A stretch of DNA of 45,858 bases from Armatimonadota bacterium (GCA_012522575.1 JAAYKE010000066.1:1-45858); one strand, 5' to 3'; positions 17,267 to 25,733 are shown, counted from the stretch's first letter. Notes: generated by a model from the sequence alone, not told the origin. Made by a program: numbers and translations.

Positions 17267-18595
17267 ATGTCAAAGAATACCGTCGGAATCATAGACATAG
17301 TTAAACCCAACAGCATCGCCGAAGATTTGGGATGGCTGCCGGGTGACGAGATCATATCGGTTAATGGCCATGCAATGTCCGATGTCATCGATTATCAGTA
17401 CTACACCGCCGAGGAATTTATAAAAGTCATGGTGCGTCGCGGAGCGCAGTCCGCGGAGTTCGATATAGAAAAGGATATTGACCTGGATCTCGGCGTCACA
17501 TTCAAAGACACGCTATTTGACGGCGTGCGGACCTGCGGCGCGAAGTGCGTATTTTGTTTTGTCGACCAACTCCCAAAGGGACTTCGCAAGCCGCTATACC
17601 TTAAGGACGATGACTTTCGCCTGTCTTTTTTGCACAGCAACTTTGTGACTCTAGCAAATGTCGATGAAGACGATCTCAATCGAATCGTCGAGCAGCGCCT
17701 GAGCCCTCTATATGTCTCCGTTCACGCCACAAATACAGCTTTGCGCAGCGATATGCTGGGCAGAGAGGCTCCATCCATACTCGATCAGATCAGGACTCTT
17801 GCCAGGGGTAACATCACCCTGCATACGCAGATCGTTTTGTGCAGGGGAATCAATGACTCCAAAGAGCTGGATCGCACAGTCAACGAGCTGGCGCAGCAGT
17901 ATCCGACCGTGAAATCCATTGCAATAGTCCCTGCCGGACTAACCGAACATCGCCGAAACAGGACGTCTATTGAGCCAATAGATATACAATATGCGCAGGA
18001 AATATTAGACAGAGTTAAACGATGGCAGCGTCTTTATAAAGCCGCTCTCGGAACCAGGCTCGTCTGGGCGGCCGATGAGTTCTATCTGTGTGCGAAGCGT
18101 CGCATACCGGTCACCGATGCCTATGAACGCTTTCCTCAGATCGGCAACGGCATAGGGTTGGTGCGCAAGTTTATGGACAGCGCCTATAGAGCCTTGCCGC
18201 AAATGCAGCAAATTGAGAGCAAAAAGACGATCAGGGTATCGATCGCCACGGGCAAACTTGCCGGGCCGATTCTCGGCAAATGGGCTGAGTCCGCCAACTC
18301 CCGCCGAGTCCATATATCGGTCTATCCTATCAAAAATACATTGTTCGGCAAGACGGTCACGGTGGCAGGATTGATGTCGGGAAGGGATATAATCGAGCAA
18401 CTCAGCCCGAAATCGTTAGGGGATGTAGTGGCGATCCCTTCGGTCGCGCTGCGCGACGGCAAATTTGTAGATGATGTCACGCTCAAGGAAGTCGAAGAGG
18501 CGATTCGGGTGAAAATATTGCCGGCGTCGACCAGCCCAAGGGTATTTGCGGGCCAGTTGCGCCGGCTTATAGAGTCAGAATTAACGGGTCTTTAG
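17267..18595 (+). CDS. PDZ and radical-SAM DUF512 family protein
   Basis: 442 residues. Residues 1-70 form a PDZ-like domain (IVKPNSIAEDLGWLPGDEIISVNG). A CxxxCxxC cluster motif follows in CGAKCVFCFVDQLPKG (about 90-105), then the family signatures YLKDDDFRLSFL, NFVTLANV, VSVHATN, LHTQIVLCRGIND and a C-terminal DUF512 region (DEFYLCAKRRIP). The role is unknown in the literature I know; it is widespread in Firmicutes, Cyanobacteria and Actinobacteria and often neighbours the GTPase gene der, absent here. It starts 37 bases after ispH with no clear Shine-Dalgarno. Confidence 0.85.
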   Translation: MSKNTVGIIDIVKPNSIAEDLGWLPGDEIISVNGHAMSDVIDYQYYTAEEFIKVMVRRGAQSAEFDIEKDIDLDLGVTFKDTLFDGVRTCGAKCVFCFVDQLPKGLRKPLYLKDDDFRLSFLHSNFVTLANVDEDDLNRIVEQRLSPLYVSVHATNTALRSDMLGREAPSILDQIRTLARGNITLHTQIVLCRGINDSKELDRTVNELAQQYPTVKSIAIVPAGLTEHRRNRTSIEPIDIQYAQEILDRVKRWQRLYKAALGTRLVWAADEFYLCAKRRIPVTDAYERFPQIGNGIGLVRKFMDSAYRALPQMQQIESKKTIRVSIATGKLAGPILGKWAESANSRRVHISVYPIKNTLFGKTVTVAGLMSGRDIIEQLSPKSLGDVVAIPSVALRDGKFVDDVTLKEVEEAIRVKILPASTSPRVFAGQLRRLIESELTGL

Positions 18596-18600
18596 GCTTC

Positions 18601-18620
18601 AGCAACCCGACCGGGCTGCT
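18601..18620 (-). terminator. Hairpin between convergent genes (weak terminator candidate)
   Basis: Read leftward, AGCAGCCC-GGTC-GGGTTGCT is an 8-bp stem with one G-U pair. It lies just past the minilipoprotein stop (18629) and also immediately after the rightward DUF512 gene. The pairing is slightly better in the leftward transcript. No U-run follows on either strand, so function as a terminator is uncertain. Confidence 0.35.
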
Positions 18621-18628
18621 TAAACTCC

Positions 18629-18706
18629 TCAAGGGCTGCATCCGACCAGGGTGGCAGCCAGAGCAGCTAGGGCAGCGAGAGCCAGTAAAATCCGTGTGAT
18701 TCTCAT
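18629..18706 (-). CDS. 25-residue minilipoprotein coupled to ytcJ
   Basis: Reads MRITRILLALAALAALAATL followed by VGCSP and a stop: a positively charged start, a hydrophobic core and a lipobox (LVGC) ending two residues after the cysteine. A full GGAGGT site sits eight bases upstream of the ATG, inside the end of the amidohydrolase gene, and the ATG overlaps that gene's stop (ATGA). These signals are hard to explain by chance. After lipidation and cleavage only about three residues would remain (Cys-Ser-Pro), so the product may be a lipopeptide anchor, a signal, or a decayed lipoprotein. No homologue is known to me. Confidence 0.6.
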   Translation of the reverse strand: MRITRILLALAALAALAATLVGCSP

Positions 18707-20229
18707 TGCATTCGACCTCCAATAACCGCGTTCAGCGGCTTTATATTATCCAATTGGCTTGGGTCAACTTTGTATGGGTCATCCGACAGCACCAGGAAAT
18801 CAGCCAGTTTGCCAAGCTCCAGGGAACCTTTGTCATTTTCCTCAAACCCGGCATAAGCACTGCCATAAGTATATCCGCGCAACGCTTCGTCCACAGTCAG
18901 ACGCTCACTGAGGCTCTTGGGTTCCCGATTGACCGCCCTATGGACAAGCTCCATAACATCGATTCTTTCGACCGGGCAATCCGATCCCATCCCTATCTTT
19001 ATTCCTGCCTCAAGCATAGTTTTGAACGGATACATATATCTATACCGCTCCGGCCCTACGCGCTGTTCCGACCAGAAGTCTGTAATCACAAATTGCGGTT
19101 GGATCGATGCGATTACATCCAGCCGAACCATATCAGCGATAATTTCCGGGCTTACCTGCGCAATATGCTCTATTCTATGGCGCAGTCGGTTGGATTGATT
19201 GCCCTCCGGCATGGCCATTTCTATAGCTCTCAGCGTGGTCGAAATCGCACGGTCTCCAATCGCGTGAATTGCAGCCTGGAACTCATTGCGCTGGATATTG
19301 ACCAACATTTTGGACAATTCTTCATCAGACTTGAGCAGATCTCCTCTGTTTCCCGGATCGTCTGAGAAATCTTCGCACATAGCAGCGGTGCGCGCTCCAA
19401 GCGATCCATCCATAAATATTTTGATCGAGCCAACCTTCAGATAGTCATCGCCAGTGCCCGTTTTCAGACCTTCGTTGACAAGCACATCCATCAACTCATA
19501 AGGCCACTGAAACCGCACCCGCACCGGCAGTTTTCCCTCGCTGTGCAGTCGGCGGATCACTTTCAGGTGCTCCACGCTGTTGAACTGGCAATGAACCGAG
19601 GTCAAACCGACTCGTCTGGCATCATTCAGCCCGTACACAGCGGCTCTTTCCAGTTCTTCCTCGGTGCATTCCGGAACCTGGCTCCAGACCAGATCAGTAT
19701 CATCCTCCGTAAGCTTGCCGCTCTCCCACTGCTCTTTGGTGAGCTTATCGCGCACCGGCATCAGGGCGGCGGTGTTGGCAACTATGGCGTGTCTGCAAAG
19801 TCTTACAGCGAACACAGGCACGTCCCTGCTCACCTTGTCGAGGTCTTCGCGCGTCATCCATCTGCCCTCGGCGAACAATTCCTGATCGAACCGCTCCCCG
19901 ATAATCCATTTGATGTCGGGATTTTTCTCTTTATGGCTGCGCAGCCTGTTCTGAATCTCCTCAATGGAGTCGCTGTCCGACAAATCCGCCATCAGGGTGC
20001 ACGACAGCCCGTGCGTCATCAGGTGACAGTGGGTATCGCTGCATCCCGGGATAACCGTTTTGCCTCCAAGGTCGATCTCCTGCACGCCTTTCCCTGCTGC
20101 TGCGCGCACATCATCTATGCTGCCCAAAGCCGTTATTCGCTCGTTGCGCACTGCCAGCGCCTCGACTTGCGTTCCTGCACTATCAAGGGTATAAAAATTG
20201 CCGTTTACGAATATTTTTTCTGATGTCAT
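18703..20229 (-). CDS. YtcJ-like amidohydrolase (Amidohydro_3 family)
   Basis: 508 residues. A metal-dependent amidohydrolase: N-terminal composite beta domain (KIFVNGNFYTLDSAG), first metal motif PGCSDTHCHLMTHG, KIFMDGSLGARTAAM, HAIGDRA, HRIEHIAQ, then GSDCPVERIDVM and the returning beta domain (GKLADFLVLSDDPYKV). Family members hydrolyse amides, formamides or related C-N bonds; the substrate cannot be read here. No signal peptide. ATG at 20229 overlaps the hisI stop by one base, so it is co-translated downstream of hisI. A link to histidine metabolism is not established. Confidence 0.85.
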   Translation of the reverse strand: MTSEKIFVNGNFYTLDSAGTQVEALAVRNERITALGSIDDVRAAAGKGVQEIDLGGKTVIPGCSDTHCHLMTHGLSCTLMADLSDSDSIEEIQNRLRSHKEKNPDIKWIIGERFDQELFAEGRWMTREDLDKVSRDVPVFAVRLCRHAIVANTAALMPVRDKLTKEQWESGKLTEDDTDLVWSQVPECTEEELERAAVYGLNDARRVGLTSVHCQFNSVEHLKVIRRLHSEGKLPVRVRFQWPYELMDVLVNEGLKTGTGDDYLKVGSIKIFMDGSLGARTAAMCEDFSDDPGNRGDLLKSDEELSKMLVNIQRNEFQAAIHAIGDRAISTTLRAIEMAMPEGNQSNRLRHRIEHIAQVSPEIIADMVRLDVIASIQPQFVITDFWSEQRVGPERYRYMYPFKTMLEAGIKIGMGSDCPVERIDVMELVHRAVNREPKSLSERLTVDEALRGYTYGSAYAGFEENDKGSLELGKLADFLVLSDDPYKVDPSQLDNIKPLNAVIGGRMQ

Positions 20230-20603
20230 CAATATGCCTCGCTCAGTCGTTCCGATACGACCGTTTCCCTGCCATCCGAATCGACTTTTCTAAAAAAGCA
20301 GGAGCGATATCCTTCGTGGCAAGCCGCTCCCGTCTGATCGACCTTCACTACCAGGCAATCCTTGTCGCAGTCGATATATACGGATTTGACTGCCTGGATA
20401 TTGCCGGATGTCTCGCCTTTAATCCAGAACTTCTGCCTGGATCTGCTCCAAAAACAAGCCCTGCCGCTCGTCAAGGTCTGCACAACGGCGTCACGGTTCA
20501 TATACGCCACCATCAGCACATCCCCATTGGAATCGTCCTGCACCACCGCAGGGATCAATCCATCTTTATCGTATTTCAGACTATTCAAAAACTCGTTTAG
20601 CAC
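20229..20603 (-). CDS. hisI: Phosphoribosyl-AMP cyclohydrolase
   Basis: 124 residues, a stand-alone HisI without a fused HisE domain. Opens the purine ring of phosphoribosyl-AMP in step three of histidine synthesis. Conserved: MVAYMNRDAV, ACFWSRSRQKFWIKGETSGN, and the metal cluster YIDCDKDCLVVKVDQTGAACHEG (split here by reading; Asp and Cys zinc/Mg ligands visible), then YRSCFFR. GTG at 20603 follows an AGGAG site with seven-base spacing. It is the only his gene in the window and leads the hisI-ytcJ-minilipoprotein operon. Confidence 0.95.
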   Translation of the reverse strand: MLNEFLNSLKYDKDGLIPAVVQDDSNGDVLMVAYMNRDAVVQTLTSGRACFWSRSRQKFWIKGETSGNIQAVKSVYIDCDKDCLVVKVDQTGAACHEGYRSCFFRKVDSDGRETVVSERLSEAY

Positions 20604-20771
20604 CGGTCATCTCCTGTCAATGCGTCAAAACAAACCACTACATTCTACATCAACCACGCCGCCAACTTCCAGTGCGCTCTAACCCAAAGAATAATACTGC
20701 ATAAATGAGCAAGGGAAGTCAGCCGGATTTGAAGAAGTAAGACAGGAGAATGTTTATTTCGGAGGCGTCAA

Positions 20772-21221
20772 GTGAGTAGCACCATAAAGCTGGTAATCGT
20801 CGGAGTTGTGCTCATTGTATTGTTTATAGGAGTTCAACATATCGCAATGAACAATCCATCCGGCCCGCATATATGCACGCCGGGAGATGGGTGAAGCCAT
20901 TCTACGACGCCGGGTGCGTCGGCAAATAACCCTGCGGAGCCTAAGACCGTGCTGCTGATAATCCATTCGTCCGATGCTCCGCCTCCGCGGATCGTCGAAA
21001 AACTCAAGAAGATAAAACAAATAGCCTCCGGCCACACAATGCTTGCGGCTATAAATACAAATAACAGTGAAGGCGCGCACGCACTGAAAGACTTTTCAAT
21101 CAAAAAAACACCGGCCTATGTATTGATAGACTCCGAGAGCAAAATGTTGGACAAGCAGGAAGGTGAAATTGATATCAAAGCAATGCAACGCTCTATCAAA
21201 CGTTGGACATCTGCCAAATAG
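20772..21221 (+). CDS. Membrane-anchored thioredoxin-like protein with in-frame TGA (selenoprotein candidate or disrupted gene)
   Basis: GTG at 20772 follows GGAGG with a six-base spacer. The first 40 codons encode a transmembrane anchor (residues 6-21, VIVGVVLIVLFIG core) and a short linker, ending at TGA (20892-20894). The same frame then stays open for 108 more codons: a Ser/Thr/Pro linker and a thioredoxin-like domain (VLLIIHSSDAPPP, LAAINTNNSEGAHALKDFSIKKTPAYVLIDSESK with the cis-Pro motif). The CxxC site is replaced by APPP at 69-72. Read through, the product is 149 residues with residue 41 unknown, five residues after the only Cys (35). Alternatives: nonsense mutation, sequencing error, two genes (GTG restart at 20949 with GGAG upstream), or selenocysteine. 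Confidence 0.55.
20892..20921 (+). promoter_or_regulatory. UGA plus SECIS-like hairpin
   Basis: Ten bases after the in-frame TGA, CGACGC (20905-20910) and GCGTCG (20916-20921) form a perfect 6-bp stem with a CGGGT loop. The apical loop begins 17 bases past the TGA and has G as its second base. The known bacterial SECIS pattern is a stem-loop whose loop lies about 16-37 bases from UGA and has a G in its first two positions, so the geometry fits. Function is unproven; such short GC stems also arise by chance. Confidence 0.3.
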
Positions 21222-21253
21222 CTGCTTACAACTAACGGAATCGGCATTTATAT

Positions 21254-22141
21254 ATGATGACAGACGATAGACTCTTAGACGGAGTCAGCATAAAGCAATT
21301 TTCGACTGAACGCGGGATACAAGCCACGCTGCACCTTGGTGACTGCATCGCCGGTATGCGTAAATATATCCCCGATGGCAGCGTGGATATCGTCGTCACT
21401 TCACCTCCATATAACCTTGGCGTCAACTACAAAGGCTACGACGATACCCAGTCGCGTGAGCAATATCTGGCCTGGATGGGCGAGTGGGCAGCGGAAATCA
21501 AACGAACGCTTGCCTGCGACGGCTCACTCTTTCTCAACGTCGGCTCCAAACCCACCGACCCGCTGGTTCCGTTTCAACTGCTCGATGTGATGACCGAACA
21601 CTTTAAGCTGCAAAATGTTATCCATTGGGTGAAGTCTATCGCGATTCTCAAAAGCGAGGTGGGAGACTATCCGTCAATAACTCAGGACGCCGTAGTCGGA
21701 CACTACAAACCCATCAACAGCAAACGTTTTTTGAACGACTGTCATGAGTATATTTTCCACCTCACAAAGCACGGAAATGTCGAAGTAGACCGGCTGGCTG
21801 TTGGAGTCCCATATCAGGACAAAAGCAATGTGAGCCGATGGGCAAATGGCGACGGCGACCTGCACTGTCGAGGCAATACCTGGTTTATCCCATACGAGAC
21901 AATTAAAAACAGGGACAAACAGCGCCCGCACCCGGCTACTTTCCCGGTGGAGCTGCCATCCCGCTGCATCAGGCTGCACGGAGTGGATCGCGCCGGGCTG
22001 GTTATGGATCCGTTTTTAGGGATCGGTTCAAGCGCAGTTGCCAGTGTTGGATTGGGAGCGCGATTTGTAGGTTTCGAACTGGTGCAGGACTATTTTCAGG
22101 AATCCTGCGAACGATTAGCTGCTCTCATCGACGAACGTTAG
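21254..22141 (+). CDS. Orphan beta-class DNA methyltransferase (N4-cytosine/N6-adenine type)
   Basis: 295 residues. Motif IV TSPPYN lies near residue 52 and the AdoMet-binding motif I, DPFLGIGSSAVAS with FVGFEL, near 252, giving the IV-before-I order of the beta class. TSPPY favours N4-cytosine, but N6-adenine enzymes of this shape also exist. The central segment (HWVKSIAI, NDCHEYIFHLTKHG, NTWFIPYETI, RPHPATFPVELP) is typical of these enzymes. No restriction gene adjoins, so it is probably a solitary regulatory or protective methylase. ATG at 21254 or 21257; ribosome site weak. The recognition site cannot be read from sequence alone. Confidence 0.85.
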   Translation: MMTDDRLLDGVSIKQFSTERGIQATLHLGDCIAGMRKYIPDGSVDIVVTSPPYNLGVNYKGYDDTQSREQYLAWMGEWAAEIKRTLACDGSLFLNVGSKPTDPLVPFQLLDVMTEHFKLQNVIHWVKSIAILKSEVGDYPSITQDAVVGHYKPINSKRFLNDCHEYIFHLTKHGNVEVDRLAVGVPYQDKSNVSRWANGDGDLHCRGNTWFIPYETIKNRDKQRPHPATFPVELPSRCIRLHGVDRAGLVMDPFLGIGSSAVASVGLGARFVGFELVQDYFQESCERLAALIDER

Positions 22142-22192
22142 GTCAATCGAATGCCGGATATTTCGACGGGCCATAAATAATAAGGAGGCATT

Positions 22193-23305
22193 ATGAGAAC
22201 TAAGTGCATCGTATCTAAGGGATTGGTAGTAGTTCTTTTGTTAATGGCAGTTTGCGGCGGAGCAATTGCCGCACAGACAAAGACTAAAAACATCATCTTT
22301 ATCACTGCCGACGGTCTGCGCTGGGAGGAAGTTTTTCACGGCGCTGACAGGGGTCTTCTGAGCAAAGAAGGCGGGGTCGCTGATCAGGCTGCTGCAGATA
22401 AGAAGTATTGGCGGGAGACTGCAACAGAGCGCCGCAAGGCCGTGTTGCCATTCTTGTGGACCGAAGTTGCACAAAAAGGCCAAATATTCGGCAACCGCGA
22501 TCTCGGCAGCGCGTCAAGAGTGGAGAATCCATATTGGTTCTCATTTCCGGGTTACAGCGAGATGCTGTGCGGATTTGTCGACGAAAGTGTCAACAGCAAC
22601 AATCTTGTAAACAACCCTAATGTCAGCGTTCTCGAATGGCTGCATCGCAAGCCTGCATTCAAAAACAAAGTCGCGGCGTTCGGCGCGTGGGATGCGCTGC
22701 CGTATATTCTCAATCGAGACAGGGCCGGTTTCGTCATTAACGGCGGCCTCGATCCGGTCAACGGAGGCAAAATCTCGGAGCGACAATATTTTCTCAATGC
22801 TCTAAAAACGGAGACCGTCGACCTTAACCCCGGCGCTCCACCGGATTCGATTATGTTCTACAGCGCGCTTGAGTATTTCAAGCAGAACAAACCCCGCGTT
22901 ATATATATCATGCTTGGTTGGACCGACGTGGCGGCGCACCGCGGGCGGTATGATGAATATCTCAAGGCTGCAAGACTGTACGACGAATACGTGCGTAAAA
23001 TATGGAACACTGCGCAGTCTATGCCGGAGTATAAGGGAAACACCACCCTGATTATGACCACCGACCACGGCCGCGGAGAAGTCGGCGATGGCTGGAAGAG
23101 CCACTCGACAAACCTACCCGGTTCGGAAAAGACCTGGATGGCATATATGGGACCTGACACTCCCGCGTTAGGGGAGCGCAGCAATGTTGATGAGGTCACC
23201 AACAGCCAGTTCGCCGCGACTCTGGCGGCTTTGCTCGGCGAGGACTACAATGCGGCGCAGCCGAAGGCAGGCAAAGTCGTCCAAGACGTCGTTAAAGGCA
23301 AATAA
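22193..23305 (+). CDS. Secreted alkaline-phosphatase-superfamily hydrolase
   Basis: 370 residues. Residues 1-27 are a signal peptide ending AIAAQ. The mature protein has the superfamily layout: metal Asp in IFITADGLRWEEVFHG, probable nucleophile region WFSFPGYSEMLCG, second-metal Asp/His in WTDVAAHRGRYDEY, and the C-terminal MTTDHGRG metal motif. These enzymes hydrolyse phosphate mono- or diesters or sulfate esters; the substrate is not decidable here. A strong AAGGAGG precedes the ATG, and a bidirectional terminator follows. A phytase gene lies 1.3 kb downstream, so exported phosphate scavenging is a reasonable inference. Confidence 0.75.
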   Translation: MRTKCIVSKGLVVVLLLMAVCGGAIAAQTKTKNIIFITADGLRWEEVFHGADRGLLSKEGGVADQAAADKKYWRETATERRKAVLPFLWTEVAQKGQIFGNRDLGSASRVENPYWFSFPGYSEMLCGFVDESVNSNNLVNNPNVSVLEWLHRKPAFKNKVAAFGAWDALPYILNRDRAGFVINGGLDPVNGGKISERQYFLNALKTETVDLNPGAPPDSIMFYSALEYFKQNKPRVIYIMLGWTDVAAHRGRYDEYLKAARLYDEYVRKIWNTAQSMPEYKGNTTLIMTTDHGRGEVGDGWKSHSTNLPGSEKTWMAYMGPDTPALGERSNVDEVTNSQFAATLAALLGEDYNAAQPKAGKVVQDVVKGK

Positions 23306-23319
23306 CTTACTAAACAAAG

Positions 23320-23349
23320 AAGGGTGGCGGTCTCAAATCGCCACCCTTT
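23320..23349. terminator. Bidirectional terminator between convergent genes
   Basis: AAGGGTGGCG (23320-23329) and CGCCACCCTT (23339-23348) make a perfect 10-bp stem with a nine-base loop. The leftward reading is followed by TTCTTTGTTT and the rightward by a shorter TTTC run. It lies between the rightward phosphatase-like gene and the leftward PLP enzyme and probably ends both transcripts. Confidence 0.8.
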
Positions 23350-23362
23350 CCCAAACTCCAAA

Positions 23363-24373
23363 CTACATCCTTGTCAGCTTCGCTATATCTCTGAATTCGT
23401 GCTCAAATGCGAACAGAATCGGCACTCCGCCTGTGTGCATAAACACCACGCTGCGATCCGTATCTATGAGCTTTCTGCGCGCCATATCCAGCAGCCCCGA
23501 TACCGCTTTTCCCGTATAAACCGGGTCAACGAGCAGCGCTTCGGTTCTTGCCAGTTCCAGGGCGGCTGCATTGCCGGCCTCGGTGGAAACTCCATATTTC
23601 TCTCCGTAATAGGAGTCCTCCAAACGAATCGAGTTCGGGTCAATGGGACAATCTATACCGAGTAATTTTGTGGTCTCCGGAGCCACTCTACCCACAATTT
23701 CTCGAATATTGGCGGCCGTACGGGATACGCTAATGCCAACCACCTGCGCCTCAGGCAAAAACAGCTTCGCGCCAATGGTTGTGCCGGTGAGCGTCCCTGC
23801 CGATCCCACAGTCAGAAAAATATACGCATCTTTGTCATCATCTTCCAACTGCGACGCCAGCTCCCTCATACCGGAAATATAACCCAACGCGCCGACCGGG
23901 CTTGACCCGCCGACAGGTATGATATAAGGCTTATGGCCTTCTGCGGCGAGCTTATCCGACTCAGCTTGCATAGCGGAGTTCATTTCGTCCACAGTTGCAT
24001 CGCACATAAACCTGATATCCGCGTCGAACATAACATCGAGCACCAGGTTTCCTTTCAAGCCCTCAAAGTCCGGGCCTCCCAGGAACAATATGCAGCGATC
24101 TATGCCGACTTTTCTGCAGGCAGCCGCGGTCAGCCTCGCAAAGTTCGACTGCGGACCGCCGCAGGTGATAACCACATCCGCCCCTTTGGCCACGACATCC
24201 GCCATTAGATATTCCAGCTTACGCACTTTATTTCCACCCAAGGCCAGGGTTGTGCAATCATCGCGCTTGATCAGCAACTTACGCAGCCCTATGCGCTCGG
24301 CCAGAACCGGAGCTTCCTCCAGCGGCGTGGGCAGCGCGGTCAATGGTATGCGTGCAATACTATCCAGTCTCAT
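23363..24373 (-). CDS. PLP-dependent D-cysteine desulfhydrase / ACC deaminase family enzyme
   Basis: 336 residues. Tryptophan-synthase-beta-fold PLP enzyme. The N-terminal LTALPTPLEEAPVLAERIG, the PLP lysine in LALGGNKVRKLEYLMADV, TCGGPQSNFARLTAAACRKVG and the phosphate-binding TVGSAGTLTGTTIGAKL all match the D-cysteine desulfhydrase/1-aminocyclopropane-1-carboxylate deaminase family. The C-terminal VYTGKAVSGLLDMARR and MHTGGVPILFAF are also typical. The two activities cannot be separated safely by eye; D-cysteine desulfhydrase is the safer reading in bacteria. ATG at 24373 is chosen because AGGAAG-AGGG precedes it; 37 upstream codons lack family sequence. Confidence 0.85.
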   Translation of the reverse strand: MRLDSIARIPLTALPTPLEEAPVLAERIGLRKLLIKRDDCTTLALGGNKVRKLEYLMADVVAKGADVVITCGGPQSNFARLTAAACRKVGIDRCILFLGGPDFEGLKGNLVLDVMFDADIRFMCDATVDEMNSAMQAESDKLAAEGHKPYIIPVGGSSPVGALGYISGMRELASQLEDDDKDAYIFLTVGSAGTLTGTTIGAKLFLPEAQVVGISVSRTAANIREIVGRVAPETTKLLGIDCPIDPNSIRLEDSYYGEKYGVSTEAGNAAALELARTEALLVDPVYTGKAVSGLLDMARRKLIDTDRSVVFMHTGGVPILFAFEHEFRDIAKLTRM

Positions 24374-24603
24374 CTTAGCCCTCTTCCTGTTTTTGCGACA
24401 AACTGTCCTGTAATCATTGTATGCGAAATTACTTTCCCGCTGCACAGGATTTATCCCTTCCTGCGCGCCAAAGAGCTTATTCATATTAGATTGTAAAGGA
24501 TATGTTTGGGTGTTCGTTAAAAACTTAGTAATCGTTTATTCGATATCTCGTCTAATGGAGTGTAAAAAATGCCTGTATAGTGTGCTTCAATGAGGAGGGC
24601 GTT

Positions 24604-25662
24604 ATGAAAAGATTCGGATTACTGCTGATCATTGGGTTTGTCATTGCTTTGGGCAGCGCAGTTTTTGCCCAGGTTGATATAAAACCTGTTATCGCTACCG
24701 AAGTCGTTGAGATCGACGCAGATGATCCTGCAGTGTGGGTCAATCGTCAGAATCCTGCAAAAAGCATGGTAATTGGCACCGACAAAGGCGGCTCTCTTTA
24801 CGTTTTCGACCTTGACGGCAAGATACGCCAGAGAATAACGGGACTGAAAAAGCCCAACAACGTCGATGTGGAGTATGGCTGCAAGCTTGGTGGCAGGAAT
24901 ATCGATATAGCGGTACTCACCGAGGCGCACGCTAAAAGGCTTCGCATATACGAAATAGCTGCATCGGGCCATCTCACCGAAATATCAGGCAGTCACACAG
25001 AAGTGTTCGGCGGCAAATCTCAGCCGATGGGGATCGGTCTATATAAACGTCCCGCCGACGGCAGCATTTACGCCATTATAAGCAGAGGATCTGATCCGGG
25101 AGAAGGCGTTCTCGGACAATACCTGCTCAAAGACGATGGTTCAGGAAAAATAGACCTCAAAGAGGTCAGGATATTCGGCCATTTCAGCGGCGAGGATACG
25201 GTAGAGGCGGTGGCGGTGGACGATGAGTTGGGCTATGTCTACTATGCCGATGAATCCACTTGCATTCGCAAATACAGCGCCGACCCGGACCATCGTACGC
25301 TGGGCAAAGAACTCGGCACGTTTGGCGAAGAGGAATATTCGGCGGACAGAGAGGGAATCGGGCTTTATAACCTGCCGGGGGGCAAAGGTTATGTTGTATG
25401 CACCGACCAGCTCAAGAACTCCCACTATTTGATTTATCCAAGAGAGGGTCAGACAGGCAAACCGCATAATCATGGAAAGGCCATAAAAACAGTGCGGGGC
25501 GGGGCGAACAATACCGACGGCATTGAGGTAGTATCCGATTCGCTCGGCCCGCGATTTCCCAAAGGCGCATTGGTAGTGATGAACAGCAATGGACGCAATT
25601 TTTTGATCTATGACTGGAGGGACATAGCGAAAACCGGCAAACCCAAGCTCAATGCTCGATAA
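24604..25662 (+). CDS. Secreted beta-propeller phytase-like protein
   Basis: 352 residues with signal peptide 1-22 (ending VFAQ). The mature part matches the six-bladed beta-propeller phytase family (BPP): DADDPAVWVNRQNP, IGTDKGGSLYVFDLDGK, KKPNNVDVEYG, QPMGIGLYK, DTVEAVAVDDELGYVYYADE, EEYSADREGIGLY and NNTDGIEVVSDSLG, rich in calcium-binding acidic residues. Known members release phosphate from calcium-phytate outside the cell. Secretion and the phosphatase-like neighbour fit organic-phosphate use. ATG at 24604 follows GAGGAGGG. The 24485-24603 gap is AT-rich; I see no strong promoter in it. Confidence 0.85.
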   Translation: MKRFGLLLIIGFVIALGSAVFAQVDIKPVIATEVVEIDADDPAVWVNRQNPAKSMVIGTDKGGSLYVFDLDGKIRQRITGLKKPNNVDVEYGCKLGGRNIDIAVLTEAHAKRLRIYEIAASGHLTEISGSHTEVFGGKSQPMGIGLYKRPADGSIYAIISRGSDPGEGVLGQYLLKDDGSGKIDLKEVRIFGHFSGEDTVEAVAVDDELGYVYYADESTCIRKYSADPDHRTLGKELGTFGEEEYSADREGIGLYNLPGGKGYVVCTDQLKNSHYLIYPREGQTGKPHNHGKAIKTVRGGANNTDGIEVVSDSLGPRFPKGALVVMNSNGRNFLIYDWRDIAKTGKPKLNAR

Positions 25663-25733
25663 TCAAGGTCGCATCGATGTCGCACTCGACCGCTGCCCTT
25701 GCGCAAATCCGCTGCACTGAATAAGATGTAAGT

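Noticed and set aside
20772-21221. Reassignment of TGA to tryptophan
   Set aside because: All other genes end normally, several of them with TGA, and none needs TGA read as sense.
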